Origin: Telmatactis stephensoni
Lineage: Eukaryota > Cnidaria > Anthozoa > Actiniaria > Isophelliidae
Length of the DNA stretch: 64,000 bases
NCBI GenBank assembly: GCA_029948255.1
Contig: JALIZF010001768.1
Location: forward strand, 310,001 to 374,000
Direction of reading: 5' to 3'
Shown here one piece after another: positions 1 through 12,989 of this stretch; within the stretch, counting starts at the first letter, position 1, and each line of letters begins with the position of its first letter. A program made the translations under genes and the position numbers. The notes under the pieces are model-generated. The model saw nothing but the letters and a program-made list of their open reading frames with translations. It was not told where the DNA came from and made no database searches.

Positions 1-261
1 CAAATATGACATGTTGCCCCGTAATTGAGCTATTTTCAGAACCCGATTCGAACTAATTCAGCTTGAGCTGAAAGAAAAAAGTGGTTCATGGTCTACAAAT
101 AGCCCAAATACGGGACACCACGTGACGCGCGCGTCTCCGTCTCTTGTGTAATACAATTACCAAAAATTTCTTTTACTGAAATTCCATTACAATTCCTAGT
201 TATAAATAATTCTATCGCAGAATACAAAAATGCAGTTAGTCGGAATCTGTTCAGAATTAAG

Positions 262-492
262 GTTATGTTACGCTGCGGGTCGATTCGCAACAACGATTTA
301 CCGCGCAACAAATGTTACCCGTAAAGTTTATGCCGTGGAAATAACAAAACGTAACTATTTTTAGCAATATTTTTGCTTAGTGAACAAGTTGCAAATGTAT
401 GATATGAATTTTAAAAACTTTTAACGACAAAATTATCAATTTGACCAAGTGTTGCGCGGATAATCGTTGTTGCGAATCGACTCGTGTAACTT
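262..492. mobile_element. Short inverted-repeat element
   Basis: Arms near 277-310 (GGTCGATTCGCAACAACGAT) and 452-485 (its approximate reverse complement) flank about 150 bp of AT-rich sequence. It looks like a MITE with a GCAAC-rich terminus, related in composition to other GTTGC/GCAAC elements in this window. No clear target-site duplication was found. Confidence 0.5.
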
Positions 493-545
493 CACTTTGA
501 CTTTGGTCCATTTTCTGAAAAAGAAAAGTACATTGTTGTGCTTAA

Positions 546-592
546 ATGAATATAATAACTGTGTATAGATTAAAGTTATTATATTCATTACT
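546..592. repeat. Small hairpin, AT-rich
   Basis: AATGAATATAATAACT (from 546) is followed after about 14 bp by its near-perfect reverse complement AGTTATTATATTCATT. No function is assigned. Confidence 0.5.
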
Positions 593-776
593 CTGAGTGT
601 TTGGTTGGTTCACTAAATTGTTATAATTGTAATAATAATTGTAATAAGGAAAACAGCGCGGACATGAATCATGCTAAGGCCCTGACACACAGTACAACTT
701 ATTCTGCAACATTGCGCGCAACACAGTTGCACCGAGTGTGCTTCCTTCCTTGCAATGTTGCGCGCAACGATTAAAG

Positions 777-994
777 CGGCGAAATACGAGACACAAAAAC
801 CCTCAACTTGTCGCGCAACATTGTTGCGTTGCAGGTTTTTGATCGATGTTGCGCGTTTTGCACCTCGCGACCTCAACTTGTCACGCAACAACAAAAATTT
901 CGCGAGGTGAAATACGCGCAACATCGATCAAAAACCTGCAACGCAACAATGTTGCGCGACAAGTTGACGGGTTTTTGTGTCTCGTATTTCGCCG
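777..994. mobile_element. Foldback element with about 80-bp arms, GTTGC-rich
   Basis: The arm beginning CGGCGAAATACGAGACAC at 777 is repeated almost perfectly in reverse complement, ending at 994. The arms are about 80 bp and separated by about 55 bp. They contain the motif CAACTTGTCGCGCAACA, which recurs as CAACTTGTCTCGCAACA in elements at 13.8 kb and 43.9 kb. It sits inside a longer GCAAC-rich stretch (about 670-1310). Confidence 0.75.
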
Positions 995-998
995 TCCT

Positions 999-1240
999 TT
1001 ACTACTTCATGTTTGACCCCATGAAATGGCACTATTCATGTCACACTAAGGCCCAGTTCAAACGTCGAACTTTTGCCGCGTCGAATGCATTGAAAACAAT
1101 CGATAATTAGACGGCCTTCTTTGATGTTATTAGATTCGACGCGGCAAAAGTTCAATGTCTGACTTGGGCCTAAGATTCCACTGAGTTACAATATAACTAT
1201 TGAATAGTGCCATTTCTTGGGGTCATACATGAAGTAGTAA
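999..1240. mobile_element. MITE interrupted by a second MITE
   Basis: The left end (TTACTACTTCATGTTTGACC, then CCATGAAATGGCACTATTCA) is mirrored by the right end (TGAATAGTGCCATTTC...CATGAAGTAGTAA). The interior is occupied by another inverted-repeat element at 1047-1173, so the order of insertion can be read. Confidence 0.7.
1047..1173. mobile_element. Inner MITE with about 40-bp terminal inverted repeats
   Basis: The ends TAAGGCCCAGTTCAAACGTC and the reverse complement of GACTTGGGCCTAA match. The internal sides AACTTTTGCCGCGTCGAAT and ATTCGACGCGGCAAAAGTT are perfect reverse complements. It is nested in the element at 999-1240. Confidence 0.7.
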
Positions 1241-1669
1241 CCCGCGCAACGTTGCAATAAAAGTTGCAAAAGTAGAACTCGATCCTTGAAGCAACGCTGC
1301 GCACAACCCTTGAATTAGTTAGAAATTACAGTTTTCATGATAAATTGCTGTGTTTACTGCCTACAACAATGTTATGCAAGCTGGTAGGTTATATCTTATA
1401 AATGAATGTATTATCATCATGGATGTAGTTTTAGGGGAAATAAAAGAAAGACCAACAAGAAATAACATTTATATATTATAAGATTTATTTATCAGTATAA
1501 AGAAGCAGCAAACATATGTTGTTGGATATCGTTGAAAATAAAAGTGCATGCGCAACTGTAGGAACACTGAACAAGTTTGAGTGGTATTAGGTGTCAATAT
1601 GCAACATTGGGCCCCAGGACAGCTTGGCCCTGTATAGAACAGTGTTCACGTATGAGATGTGAACGTGTC

Positions 1670-1915
1670 ATTGCCATCAGAAATCTATTAGAGCAGATTT
1701 CGTATGACTGTGAAAACTGCACCGCACGGTCACTGCACGGTTACGGGAGGAATTTCGAATGTTTCTATAGAAGAACACGGCATGACACAAGCCACGGCAC
1801 GGCGCGGTCCGGTTTACACTCATACCGGAAACCTGGTCTATAAAATGTTCAAAATTTCCTGCCGTGAACGTGCCATACAACGACCGTACCCTTTTTACAG
1901 TCACATGAAACTTAG
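1670..1915. mobile_element. CCGTG/CACGG-rich inverted-repeat element
   Basis: It begins near GCAGATTTCGTATGACTGTG and ends near TTTTTACAGTCACATGAAA, with many CACGG/CCGTG pentamers inside. A relative lies at 13280-13412 with the same GCAGATTTCGTATGAGTGTG start. A smaller, cleaner relative is at 23182-23330. Confidence 0.5.
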
Positions 1916-2226
1916 ATGAACTTTTATCAGGTATTTTTAAATTCGTAAAACGGAAAAAGAATTACCATAGCTGGAAGGAGCATGTTAAAATTAGCAAGAC
2001 AGTGAAGTTTGAAGGAATTAAATCCAAAACTCGCGAGAATATGCAGGCCTACCAGCGAATGTTTCACACAAAATTTCGATTTCGGAAAATTCATATCTTC
2101 GTGAGTTTGAAAGTTCAGTTACTTCATTCAAACTTCACAGTTTTACTCATTTTGACGTGCTCTTTCCAGCTATGGTAATTATATTTCTGTACTGTGACTT
2201 TTGGAATTACATGATAAAAGCTCATT
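1916..2226. mobile_element. MITE family A (ATGAGCTTTTATCA ends), copy 1
   Basis: It starts ATGAACTTTTATCAGGTA and ends TGATAAAAGCTCAT. The body shares long runs with copies at 21699-22064 and about 46076-46310, such as AATTACCATAGCTGGAA and CTTTCCAGCTATGGTAATT. That inner pair shows a second, internal inverted repeat. It is non-coding. Confidence 0.75.
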
Positions 2227-2789
2227 ATAGACATACGAAAACTGCTCTATTAAGCATGTCCAGATCAGAAGGGAATGAATTTACTGCTATTTCCGCGATT
2301 TTTTGATACGCTAGTGTCTTCAGCTTAGGTAACCAATCAGATTTCGCAATATGTTCGTTCCGGCTGCTGCCGTTATATTACAGAGAGTCCAGGATTTCCG
2401 AACAAGTTGTTTTGAACGCTAAAAATTGCACAGAAATGATTACGTTGGCATTTTGGCCAACACCACTTTGAGCCCGAGGAATATCAAAGTCAAGGAAAGC
2501 AGCAGTGTCCGTTTTAGTGGTAGCTATAGGCATGCAAAGAAATTCTCTTGTGATTTTCGGTGGACATCAAATTTACATAATTACATCAAACTGGCGGGCG
2601 CGGGCAGATGTAGTATCCACGAGTTGTCCGTTGGTTCCCTTAATTTATTCTTGAACATGATTAATACTGGTTGGAAATGCAACAGTTTTGTAGAAACTGG
2701 TTTAAGCCGAGGAATTGGTTTAAGCCAAACGAACGAACGAATTAATGAACGAGCGAATTTAATGAATCTGAATGTAAGAAAGAAAAAGA

Positions 2790-2840
2790 ATGTGGAGAAA
2801 AGAAAGAAAGAAAGAGAAGGAAAGAAAGAAAGAAAGAAAA

Positions 2841-2896
<56 letters not shown>

Positions 2897-2901
2897 AAAA
2901 A

Positions 2902-2932
<31 letters not shown>

Positions 2933-3105
2933 AAGAAAGAAAGGAAGAAAGGAAGAAAGGAAGAAGGGAAGAAAGGAAGAAAGGAAGAAAGGAAGAAAGG
3001 AAGAAAGGAAGAAAGGAAGAAAGAATGAAAGAAAGAAAGAAAGAGAAGAAAGGAAGATGAAACGAAAGAATGAAAAGATGAAAGAGAGAAGAAGAGAGAG
3101 AGCAG

Positions 3106-3180
<75 letters not shown>

Positions 3181-3183
3181 AAA
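2790..3183. repeat. Compound GAAA/GACA/GGAA microsatellite
   Basis: This purine-only tract runs from GAAA repeats, through a GACA block at about 2902-2930 and GGAAGAAA repeats at about 2942-3022, and back to pure GAAA at about 3108-3183. Long ORFs on both strands here are low-complexity lysine/glutamate/arginine or phenylalanine/leucine/serine translations and are not genes. Confidence 0.95.
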
Positions 3184-3939
3184 ATGATGTCAAGAAGAGA
3201 CTGATCACTTTCAGTTACAAATTTCCGGATTATAGCCGTTAAATCGTTTAAATCATGCCAATCAAGACGTCCAAGACCGATCAACGTTATTCATATTTTA
3301 TCCCCAAAATCTGTCCAATGAAAAATCATGTTCAAATCGTAATCGTTATTAATTCGACCTATGAGGTTAAACTGAAAAAAGTTGTGTGGCTTTCTCTCGT
3401 GGCTATACAATTAAAACCGCAAATTTGATCATATCAAACTGCTGTTACTATAAAACTACTACCATAACTTTCGCATATTTTCAATACTTCGAACAACAAA
3501 AATTACAAGCCCTCACTAAAAACAGATCGTTTTTCACAAATAATTTTTTTGCCGATAACCTTTCACCCTTTCAGCTCTCCACACGTTTCGTAATATGCAT
3601 CCCCTTGCGTGACGCAACGGCCCTCCCATATTAAACAATTGCCATATTTAGTTGCGGCATTTGCGGAATCCAAAAGTGCTGACTTATTGACAGCTCCGAA
3701 CAAACGATCACTGGGAAGCACTTCCGAACACGTCACGAATCAAGATCCGACAACCGAACGCACCCGAGTGATGCCGAATGTCCTTTTGGCTGAAGTTACG
3801 CTAATCTATCGTTCTTGTTATATGCACATTTGACCTGAGAGACATTTCTGTTCTAGTATTTGGGTTTGGTCATCTCATAAAAACGTTGGTTTTGTGTTCC
3901 TGAGCTAGAGAATAAGCTTGTAAACGCAGGAGTTTACAA

Positions 3940-6900
3940 ATGGACGGGATAGATGATTTGGGTAAGTCATAAAATGTGATTTTATGAGTTTGTTTGCTTG
4001 TGTAGGTTTCTTGTAAGCACACAAATGTCTAGCCAGGTCGACTGATTGTAGATATTCTCGTGGAATCCATCTTATATACAAGACTTTGTCCTCATCTTGT
4101 TTCACAATTCATTTTTCTGTAAGCACCGTCTGTTTTGATGTTCAAAACGTGTGTTGGAATCCGTGCTGTTTTGGTTCGAATCATCAAAAATGCAAATTCT
4201 ATTGATCAATTCGCCAGTGAGGAGAGTGCTTTCGCTTGTGGCTGAATTGTCCGTGTGATATCGCACTTAAGCTATAATGTGAGATAAGACAGGCGCTACG
4301 AAAACTTTAGCTAATTATTGATTCACAAGCGATTGATAAAATACTTGAATACCGATTTTATTTTGAGGAACAACAAACGTAAACAGCTCAAATCATCAAC
4401 GCTTGCTATCAGAAATTCCGATCTTTTACGATGAGTTTACGAAGTGAATTCCTGATTGCATCCTGTATTTGAGGTTCATTGCAATATTCCATAAGGTTCT
4501 GTCTAAAGCACAATTGAAGTCTCCGTTGGACGTCTATCCTAATTATTCATATACCTATCGAAGGTGAAAAAAAGTAGGACAAGCCAAAATACGTTGGAGA
4601 GAGGAGCTGTTCTCAACAATTTGGTGCTCCAGTGTCGAAATTGAAATTCTCCATCCAGCTCTATTTGTTTGATTTATTCACTAACTTTGCGCCGCATCTG
4701 CGGGCTCACATGGGACTGAAAGCGTTGTAAATTATTTATATTATTGTGTGTGTCATCAAAAGGAGGCAAATGAGTATCAACAGCTCGCTACAGATCTTGT
4801 TGAGTCCATTGAAAATCCACTCAACAGAAATCCACTAAACCAAAGTATTCTGGGATTCGATTTCGAATGTGTCATTTTCGTCCAAGATGCCCGGAAAAAC
4901 CAAAAATTTGACTATTCAAGAGAAACTCAAGCTGAATATTCAATTTTTAGATGCACTACTGGCCGATCTTCAAGCGACAAATACCGCTGCAGTGAATAGC
5001 ACTCGATCGGGTCCTTCACATCCCATCAATGGAAGAAACTCGCCCGAATCGCCCCCTCCACCACTACCACCACCACCATCACTGGATGCTTTAGAACCTC
5101 TTGGCCCTTCGAGTAGTCACAAGGATGACTTTCCACCACCACCACCTCCTGAAATATCGACGACACAGTCTTCCAGTTTAGCCATGAATTTGTCTGAGCT
5201 TGATAGTCTATTGGAAGATCTTGGAAAACCACAGTACCCTTCTAGCGATCCATCAGGTAAGAAAAAAAACGAGATATTTTTTAAAAGAATACTTTTAGTT
5301 TCGTGCTAGTTTCTGTGGGATTGAGATAGGTACTGTGAACTTGTCTTGCTTGTGGAAATTTTATTGCGCTTCTCTGAAACTGCGTTAAGAATTAATCAAT
5401 TCTCATAAAATATTCTTAATAAATGCAAATAAATTTTATAATTAAAAAGATGAATGAAATTTGCAACTTTGAAAGCGTAGGAAATGATATTGCTTTCATT
5501 CAAGCATTCGAACACTTGCTCCCTTTGACAGCATTGTTTGAATTGCTTCAGCAGGAAATATAGCAATAAATCGTTATAAACAAAACCTGTCTAGCACTGC
5601 GGAAAATTATTGTCCCTTGTTTAGTTTTATTGCGAAAAAGCCCTTCAAATTAGGTTTTCTTGCCTAACAAAATAGAATGTTGTCACATTGCGTTATTTTC
5701 CCGCGAAGTTGATGTCAACAATGCAGTGACAATGAAATTTACACCGCCTCGTTGGACAATCTCCGCCTCGCAGCACAAGATCCTCAAATAGGATTATTTT
5801 AGCATTATTTCACATCGAATTTCTTATATGTCAAACTAAATTTCTTATATATCAAACTAATATATTTGTATTTTTGAAATATCATATTTTCTGTTTGAAC
5901 GAAATGTTTCTATTCACAATTTTGTTATGTTTCTGTGATGCTTGTTCGTGCCCTGTTGACACTGGATTAACAGGATTGGATTGATTGTAGATGTTTAATT
6001 GTTTTGAAATAGTTTTCCAGATTACATGCCTATAAAGATCTAAACATTATCCAAGGTTCCAGAACTGTGAACTAAATATGCAGCTGCGAATAATTCTATT
6101 AAGCTAATATATTCCATGCCCACAGTTCCAAATTACAAGTTTTAGAATGAATGGGAAAGAAATGAATGACTTTGCTTGCTATCAGAAGCTGATAATAATT
6201 TGATTTTTAATAAAAATATCTTAAAATCTGGATGAAGGGAAGAACACACTATTCTGTTTATTTATGTTCATTATATGATGGTATACATTATTCATACTCC
6301 AAATTTAGCTATTATTTTGCAAACCAAAGAACGTCTATTCTACAAGACCCTTATAATATTTTGAATTACCTTAAAAACAACTACTTCAGTTCCTAACTGA
6401 CAGCCCTGATTCATTCTTGTTGTTCTCTGATAGTACCTACTGCAGTGTGCCATGGTTTAATTGCAGTTATCGGTTGCTTCTGACCAATTTGACCATTATA
6501 GACCTCCTAAACTCTTGCAGTGCTATTCATTGTCTTTATTCCCCTGTGTGGTAACCTCAATTTTCTATTCAATCACAACTGTGAAATAATTGTATCTTCA
6601 AGACTATAAATAAATGATGAAAAAGAATTATTTTGCTTATTTATGCTGTTAGTTCAGACTCTAGCATTTTTTCAAGAATGTTAGGTGGGAATAAGATAGA
6701 TGGTTTCTGATGTTTTAATTCAATATTTTAATCAAAACTGTGATATATTTTGTCCACATACACCTATTCACAACATGGGTGTATCTTTGCTATTCAGATA
6801 AAGTGTTGGTGGTTTCTAACACTCGTGCTTTCTTTGTCACTTGAGAAACATGTTTTTGTAATTAATTGACTGTAATAAAATCACATGCATTGTGGACAAT

Positions 6901-9900
6901 CCTACCTGGAACAGCTGTATTTTATGAAGTGCAAATTATACGTTTTTTTCACAGTATGACAAGTTCATGACAAGTAGAATATGGTCATAATGCAAAACAG
7001 ATGTAGAATTTTACTCCAGGGAATAGTTTGTAATTTCAAAATTAAAACTCTGAAGTATTGATCTCCTACATCTGGTTCTCAGTCCATGTTCACCAAGGAA
7101 GAATTGTAACAGGGAATGCAGCCATATTTTAGTCTAATCTTTTCTGCTTTTTATGTTTTTATGTTTAAAGCATAATTTGTATTCTTTCTATAGAACATTT
7201 TAGCATTTGTATGGCTTCCTTCCAAACTGATAATTGTGTAAAGTGAGAATGAGAATTAAGTTAATAATCTTTCACCTTATGCATGTGATGACTGTCAAAT
7301 ACATTAATCTGACAAGGTCTTTCCTTTTCAAATTCCAACAAGATCTGCAAGATAACACTTCATGTCCAAACTATTAGCCTTCAATAAAAAAAACACTTAA
7401 TGCTTTATAAATGGATGTGCAATATGTCCACATACCTAGTTGGCATGTCATACTCTGACCTTTATCAAGATAAATAATTGTTTTAACATCTTGAAGTGTT
7501 AAGCACTTGCTTCTTAGTCAATAGTTTCCCTTTGCATAGTTGAAATTTGTTTATTTGTTTATTTTATGATTATAGAACGTTTTTGAAATAAAGAACTTGT
7601 AGATCTTTCATATTGAATATATCTGCTTGAATTTTCCACTATAGTTTTGATGAAAAAGTAAGTCAGTAATCTTAGGTGAATCTTGTCTGTTGACACAGAA
7701 AAGGTTACCATTTTCGTATCAAGTTTTTATGAACTTTTTTTTAGGATCTCTTTCCCCAAAATACAAAGTGTTGTGAATTATGCAATCATGTGAAAATTGG
7801 GGTATACACTAAAAGCAGTACAGTGCTTGTGATTTGTTCAAATAACAAATAACAATAAAACAAAACAAAGGACAGATATGTAGAACAAAAGGCATTGTTC
7901 ATCATAATCACATTCTTTGTTTTTGTCATCTGAACAAATCACAAGCTTCATTCTAATGGTAGTAGTCGACCCAAAAATTATAAACATTGTATCATTATTT
8001 TATCATTGTACATTAGATGTATAGAAAGATAATTATTGCATTGAAAACAACAGTCACACCACTCAACTTTGTCTTGAGGTGTACTTTAAAAATGTTCTCA
8101 CACAATTTTGTCAAAAGTGGAAAAATGGAATCTGTTTGTCACCCTTCATTTCCCAGTGACTTAACAATGGTAGTGATGATCATCATCATCATCATTATTA
8201 TCATCATCATCATTAGCATTCCATATTCATTCCCACAAATTTGTTGACTTCTAAATTTTTATGATTCCAGTAAAATCCAGAAAAAATGATTCTTCTCCTG
8301 TCATCACTGATACTGCTCCCAAACCAGTCATGAATGGGCAGTCTGTTCAAAACAAAAGACCAACAGGTACATAGAAACTACATATTAATTTGTGACAAAT
8401 GAGAGGCCCTTGGAATGGTACTACATTGTACTGTATTGCTCATTTGTACACGTACGTGGCTCTAAATTTGTTGGTGCAGTTTTACTAGTTCACCAGAAAT
8501 CATCTTCTTCCTCAGCTGCTGGGCTTGTGCTAGAATATCTGTAATCAACAACAATAACAACAACAGTAACAAAAATAGAATTAAGGGCACTGATCAAACA
8601 AGAATCAAAATACGTTGATGCATTTCCACTTGCATGTGCTTGTTTGTTGTTTGAATCACCTTTACACAAACAAAAAAATACACATTTTATTATAACTTGT
8701 GACATATCAGCTAGTGGAATGAAAACAAAAAAATGAACAATTATAATGAAAATACATCTGAACGAGAAAATAAGCAACAGTAACAGTTAAAAAAAACTCC
8801 ATAAAATAGGTTAATGACTGCTACATGTCCAGAAAAGAAACGTCAACTTTGAATTAGCCAAACAATAGTCAATTTACACCATAAACCCAACTTCATTTAC
8901 TTTGTGTTTGTGTGTAGTTGATGCTATGTTAGATGAACTGGACAGTATTGCCCAGCAAGTTCCAAGATCTGTTCAAGTAACTCACCATCAGGCTCAATAC
9001 CACAGTACACCCCAACCCACTGATAGCCATGGAAAGACAGCTTCAAGTGCCACTAAAGAGCTTGATGACCTGATGGCTTCCTTGTCAGATTTCAAGGTTA
9101 ATGTTGGTGGTGCATCAACTACTGATGGACCATCAAGGGGAAGTGGAGATTATGCAAAGCCACAGAAATCAAAAACATCAGGTAAACATGAAGTCAAAGA
9201 AACTTGAAATAGCATAGTTTATGTATTGGGTACTGTATCAAGAGCAGACAGTGCTGTCTACATGCAGCTCCTTCTGCCTTATTCCAAAATGTTGACCTTG
9301 GCAAAAATTGTGGAGTACAAAAAGGAATTGAGGCTTATTTTTATGTGGGGAAAAACGAAATGCCTGCTGTCAAGACACAAAATTCTATTTACTTGCCAGG
9401 GTACTTAGACATGCTCACAGATGAACCTAAACATGAGCCTTGTCCATCAACACCTCACTTTCATGTTTGCTATTTTCACAAGTGGCCACCATTTTCAAAT
9501 AAGGCATATTAGATAAACTCTCTGTGGTGAATAAGATGTTGAGCATTGTATATAGGTTAAATTTATCCACTGAATGGGAATAATTATAGTATCTTTTCTT
9601 GTCTTCCAGGCCAAAATGTAGGAAAAGTGAGTCAATTAGATTCAATGCTAGGCACACTTCAGACTGACATGTCTAGGCAAGGAGTCAGCACCACCAAGAA
9701 AGGAACCTGTGCTGCTTGTAATAAACCTATTGTTGGCCAAGTGTGTACAGCATTGGGAAGAACATGGCATCCAGAACACTTCACTTGTGTTGCCTGTGAA
9801 CTTCCACTGGGTAACAAGAACTTCTTTGAGCGAGATGGGAAGCCATTTTGTGAGAAAGACTATCATGATGCCTTTGCTCCTAGATGTGCTTATTGCAGTG

Positions 9901-11476
9901 GTCCTATCCTTGATGTGAGTTGAAATATTAAATCTTTCCTTGCCTTGGACATATTATGTAGTTTTTCCTTCTGCCTATTCTTTGATGTTGCATTCATTTT
10001 GTTCCACCATGTGTCTGACTCTTGCAACAGCTTCATGTAATGATGAGCACAATTGTTGCAGGAGAGGAAGCGAGCTCTTGTCTTGAGTGCAACTTTGCCA
10101 GTATTGGGTGCAAGTTCCATGAGTCTGGGCCTTTGCAGTACCTTTCTATGATGGTCACCCAAGTTTATACAATGACCATCCCTCTACAGCAGCAGGCAAA
10201 AGGATGGTTATTATAGAGAGGAGACACCACCTCAGTCGATACACCAACCACCTTCCTACAATCACCATGTCTTTACAAATACACTAAAACCCCACTAACT
10301 TGAACCCATTTAACCCAAAACCTCACTATCTCGAACAGTCTCATTTCCCTTTAGGCATATTTTTCAATTTCTATCAGTTATCTGGAACCCCTTCTATTTT
10401 GAACAGTGTTTGGCTTTGGTTTTGGCAATGTTTGGCCTGGAAGTTTGAGTTAGTGGGATTTTAATGTATCCTCAGTTGGTCACATTGGAAAGTTTTGTTC
10501 AAAGAAATGTTTATCAGAAAATTCATTTCATGCAGTTACTTGTGGGGGGAGGGGGGTGGAGGAAAGAAGGAAACAAATAATTATATGAAAGAAGAATATC
10601 TTTATAAAAAGAGCAAATCCATACATTTTGTTTTAATATTTTATAAATAAATAAGAAAAATTCTAATCTATTATATTATTTCTAGTCCTGTGTAACAGCA
10701 CTCGACCAAACTTGGCATCCAGAACACTTCGTATGTGCGCAGTGTGGACAGCCCTTTGGAGATACAGGATTCCATGAACGAGATGGAAAACCCTTCTGCC
10801 GACAAGACTACTACGCCATGTTTGCCCCTCGCTGTGGTGGGTGTGGCCAACCCATTATGGACAACTACATCTCAGCCCTTAGTGCTCACTGGCACGCAGA
10901 ATGCTTCATCTGCTTTGTAAGTGTTGGCTTTTCTCTAAAACCTTGAAACCTTCACAAAAATAGGTTGACGTGTTCTCTAGCCTCCATTTCGACGCCGTTG
11001 GCATTGTACAGTCAAAGACCCTCTCTTATACGTTTGGGCTTGAAAACACTTCCTTTGATCTTCGTCTAAATGCGCTTTTCTTTTGCCCAAGGGGTGAAAA
11101 CCGAGAAAATTTATCGAGAAAACCGAGAAAATTTGGGGTACTGGCTGTTGTCCATAGTATTTTGAGGACCGAGAAGTAATTTTATTGATATATTACCATT
11201 TATTTCTAGGAATGCCGCCAACCCTTCCCCGGTGGAAGCTTCTTTGACCACGATGGTCGTCCATACTGCGAAATGCACTACCACGCCCGACGAGGAACTC
11301 TATGTTACAGCTGCCAAAAGCCGATCACTGGCCGATGCATCACGGCTATGCACCGAAAATTCCACCCGGAGCACTTCGTGTGCGCCTTTTGTCTCAAGCA
11401 ACTCAACAAGGGCACATTCAAAGAACAACACGATAAGCCGTACTGTCATCCCTGTTTTATAAAACTATTTGGTTAG
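3940..11476 (+). CDS. PXN: Paxillin (LD-motif and four-LIM focal adhesion adaptor)
   Basis: Coding exons: 3940-3961, 4951-5256, 8271-8366, 8918-9181, 9610-9914, 10686-10916 and 11210-11476, totalling 1,491 nt (496 residues plus stop). All junctions are GT-AG and in phase. The first exon encodes MDGIDDL and its last G joins exon 2 to give an LD1 motif ([11 protein letters not shown], residues 5-15), as in vertebrate paxillin. LD2-like [11 protein letters not shown] is at residues 88-98, an LD motif MLDELDSI begins near 145, LD4 ELDDLMASL near 189 and LD5 QLDSMLGTL near 238. A proline-rich stretch lies at about 40-75. Four LIM domains run from Cys263 to the C-terminus, each with the Cys/His zinc-ligand pattern, ending KLFG. 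Paxillin family proteins scaffold FAK, vinculin and other partners at integrin adhesions through the LD motifs, and the LIM domains direct adhesion targeting. The length is slightly below human paxillin (about 557-590). Hic-5 or leupaxin are the alternatives, but the LD number and an early-branching animal context favour the single ancestral paxillin. Confidence 0.95.
4887..4950 (+). other. Possible alternative 5' extension of paxillin exon 2
   Basis: An ATG at 4887 opens a frame that runs into paxillin exon 2 without a stop. It would add 22 residues (starting [14 protein letters not shown]) before LDALLADL in place of the short first-exon peptide MDGIDDL. The acceptor used by the spliced form (caatttttag, ending 4950) lies inside this frame. 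A second promoter upstream of exon 2 could therefore give a paxillin with a different N-terminus that keeps LD1. The frame stays open back to about 4869, so chance readthrough is also possible. Only transcript ends would settle it. Confidence 0.35.
5257..8270 (+). other. Paxillin intron 2, AT-rich, no gene seen
   Basis: This 3 kb intron is plain AT-rich sequence with no ORF of note. A weak inverted pair around AACAAATCACAAGC occurs at about 7822-7850 and 7933-7955. An ATC/ATT microsatellite lies at about 8178-8216, just before the exon 3 acceptor. Confidence 0.6.
10280..10468. mobile_element. MITE with TA-type ends in a paxillin intron
   Basis: The left end TACACTAAAACCCCACTAAC and the reverse complement of the right end (TACATTAAAATCCCACTAAC) match at most positions, giving terminal inverted repeats of about 27 bp around 190 bp. 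The ends begin and finish with TA, as expected for a Tc1/mariner or pogo-type insertion. There is no coding capacity. It sits in intron 5 of paxillin. Confidence 0.6.
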
Positions 11477-12989
11477 AGTAGTATTCGAGAGACTTATCAG
11501 TAAATGAAAAGCGAATCTTAATTTTTTAGGACTGAAAAAAAGCTGGCTTAATGATAATTGAATATGAGAAGATTAATAGCGTATAGAATGCTTAGTTTCT
11601 TTAAGAATAATATTTTGGGAGCTGTAAGAAATTTGCACAACATTTTTAAAACAAATTAAGCATGAGGGACATCTGCCCACTTTCAAACCGAGGTGCTTAC
11701 CATTTACCCGAAAAAACTGGAAATTCCGGCTGGAAAAACAAGTTCCGGAAAACTCGGTTTTCCAAGTTAAAGCAATCCACTTTTCCCGCTCTGGTTCTTC
11801 CGGTAGACGCGTTTACCATTTGTTGGAAGTCAAGTTTCCCGCTCTTTTTTACCATTAGCAAACAAATTTCCAACTGGATGAATTGGTTTGAATAGTAAGC
11901 ATCCCTGGGTTCACACAATCATGGGAAGTAAACGGAAATGTAGAGAGCAATGAAATTTGAATATTGCATTCCAGGCCGGCCTGGGCCAGGAAAAGGTCAT
12001 GGAATTTCATTTTTTTTTTGCCAAAAATGCCAGCTGGCCATTTAACACTTGGTTAAAGCAGGAAAAAAACTGGAAATGATTTTGTGAACCTTAGGATTTG
12101 TTGACGCAGTGAGTCCCTTTCGGGAAGCCGAAAACCTCACCATTTGGTTTATCGAGGTCTCATTTATAAAACTATATCAGAACCATATTTGCCCATGATA
12201 GGGAGGTTGGCAGTACTAGGATATAAATTGTAAATGTAAATTCAACAAAGTTAATTCTGAACCCTTGAAACATGGCCAGGGTTGTCAAAGTCCGATTACG
12301 GACACAGGTGAAAAACGCATTGCGCAAACTCGGAAGTTTTAAATAAAACCTTTGGTAAATCTTGAAAGTTAAGACTGTCCGTGAAAAGTTAGTGATTATA
12401 TTTTCCTAAAAGATTGCTTTAGTTGTTCTCTTTCCCTAGTCAAATAATACCCGAGAAATTTGCATAATACCAGTTGAATCGACGGTACTTTTATTTGTAC
12501 ACGAACGCGTCCGCGAATTCCCGCCGAATTTTCGATCATGCGTAGTGCGTTTTTCACCCGTATTCCGATTAGTAACGTCACCAATGAAAATGTAATGCGT
12601 TGTAATGCGCATGCTCGTCAAATTGACGTGGACGTCGTTGGCTTCCGAAGGACACCCGACAATGACATTTTCGCGCAATTCTTGAAAAGTTAGCAAATAG
12701 TGGTTAGTTGTGCTGTTCATTTTCTTTGTTTATTTATACTTAATATATATTTTGAGAACATGAGCTCCCAAGTATTCAAAGATTTACTTCGAAGTTTTTT
12801 TCGGAAGAACACACGTCTCGCCATAATTTCCCCGCCAATTTTTGGCATTGAACATGCGTATTACATTTCCCACTCGTGTTACAGCAAGCAAGGTAGTACT
12901 AGTAAATTTGCGACACAATTTTTACTATTGATTTTAATGTTCATATAGATTTTCTAACTAAAACACCGCTCTTGTAACATTAAATCCAA
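11477..12989. other. 3' flank of paxillin, no gene seen
   Basis: The likely 3' UTR follows the paxillin stop. No canonical AATAAA was seen close to it; an AATAAA occurs near 12342. The rest has no recognised gene or clear repeat, and its short ORFs lack coding character. Confidence 0.5.

Noticed and set aside
2426..3284. Long ORFs on both strands over the GAAA microsatellite
   Set aside because: They are translations of simple repeats (Lys/Glu/Arg or Phe/Leu/Ser) in several frames at once, with no conserved sequence outside the repeat.
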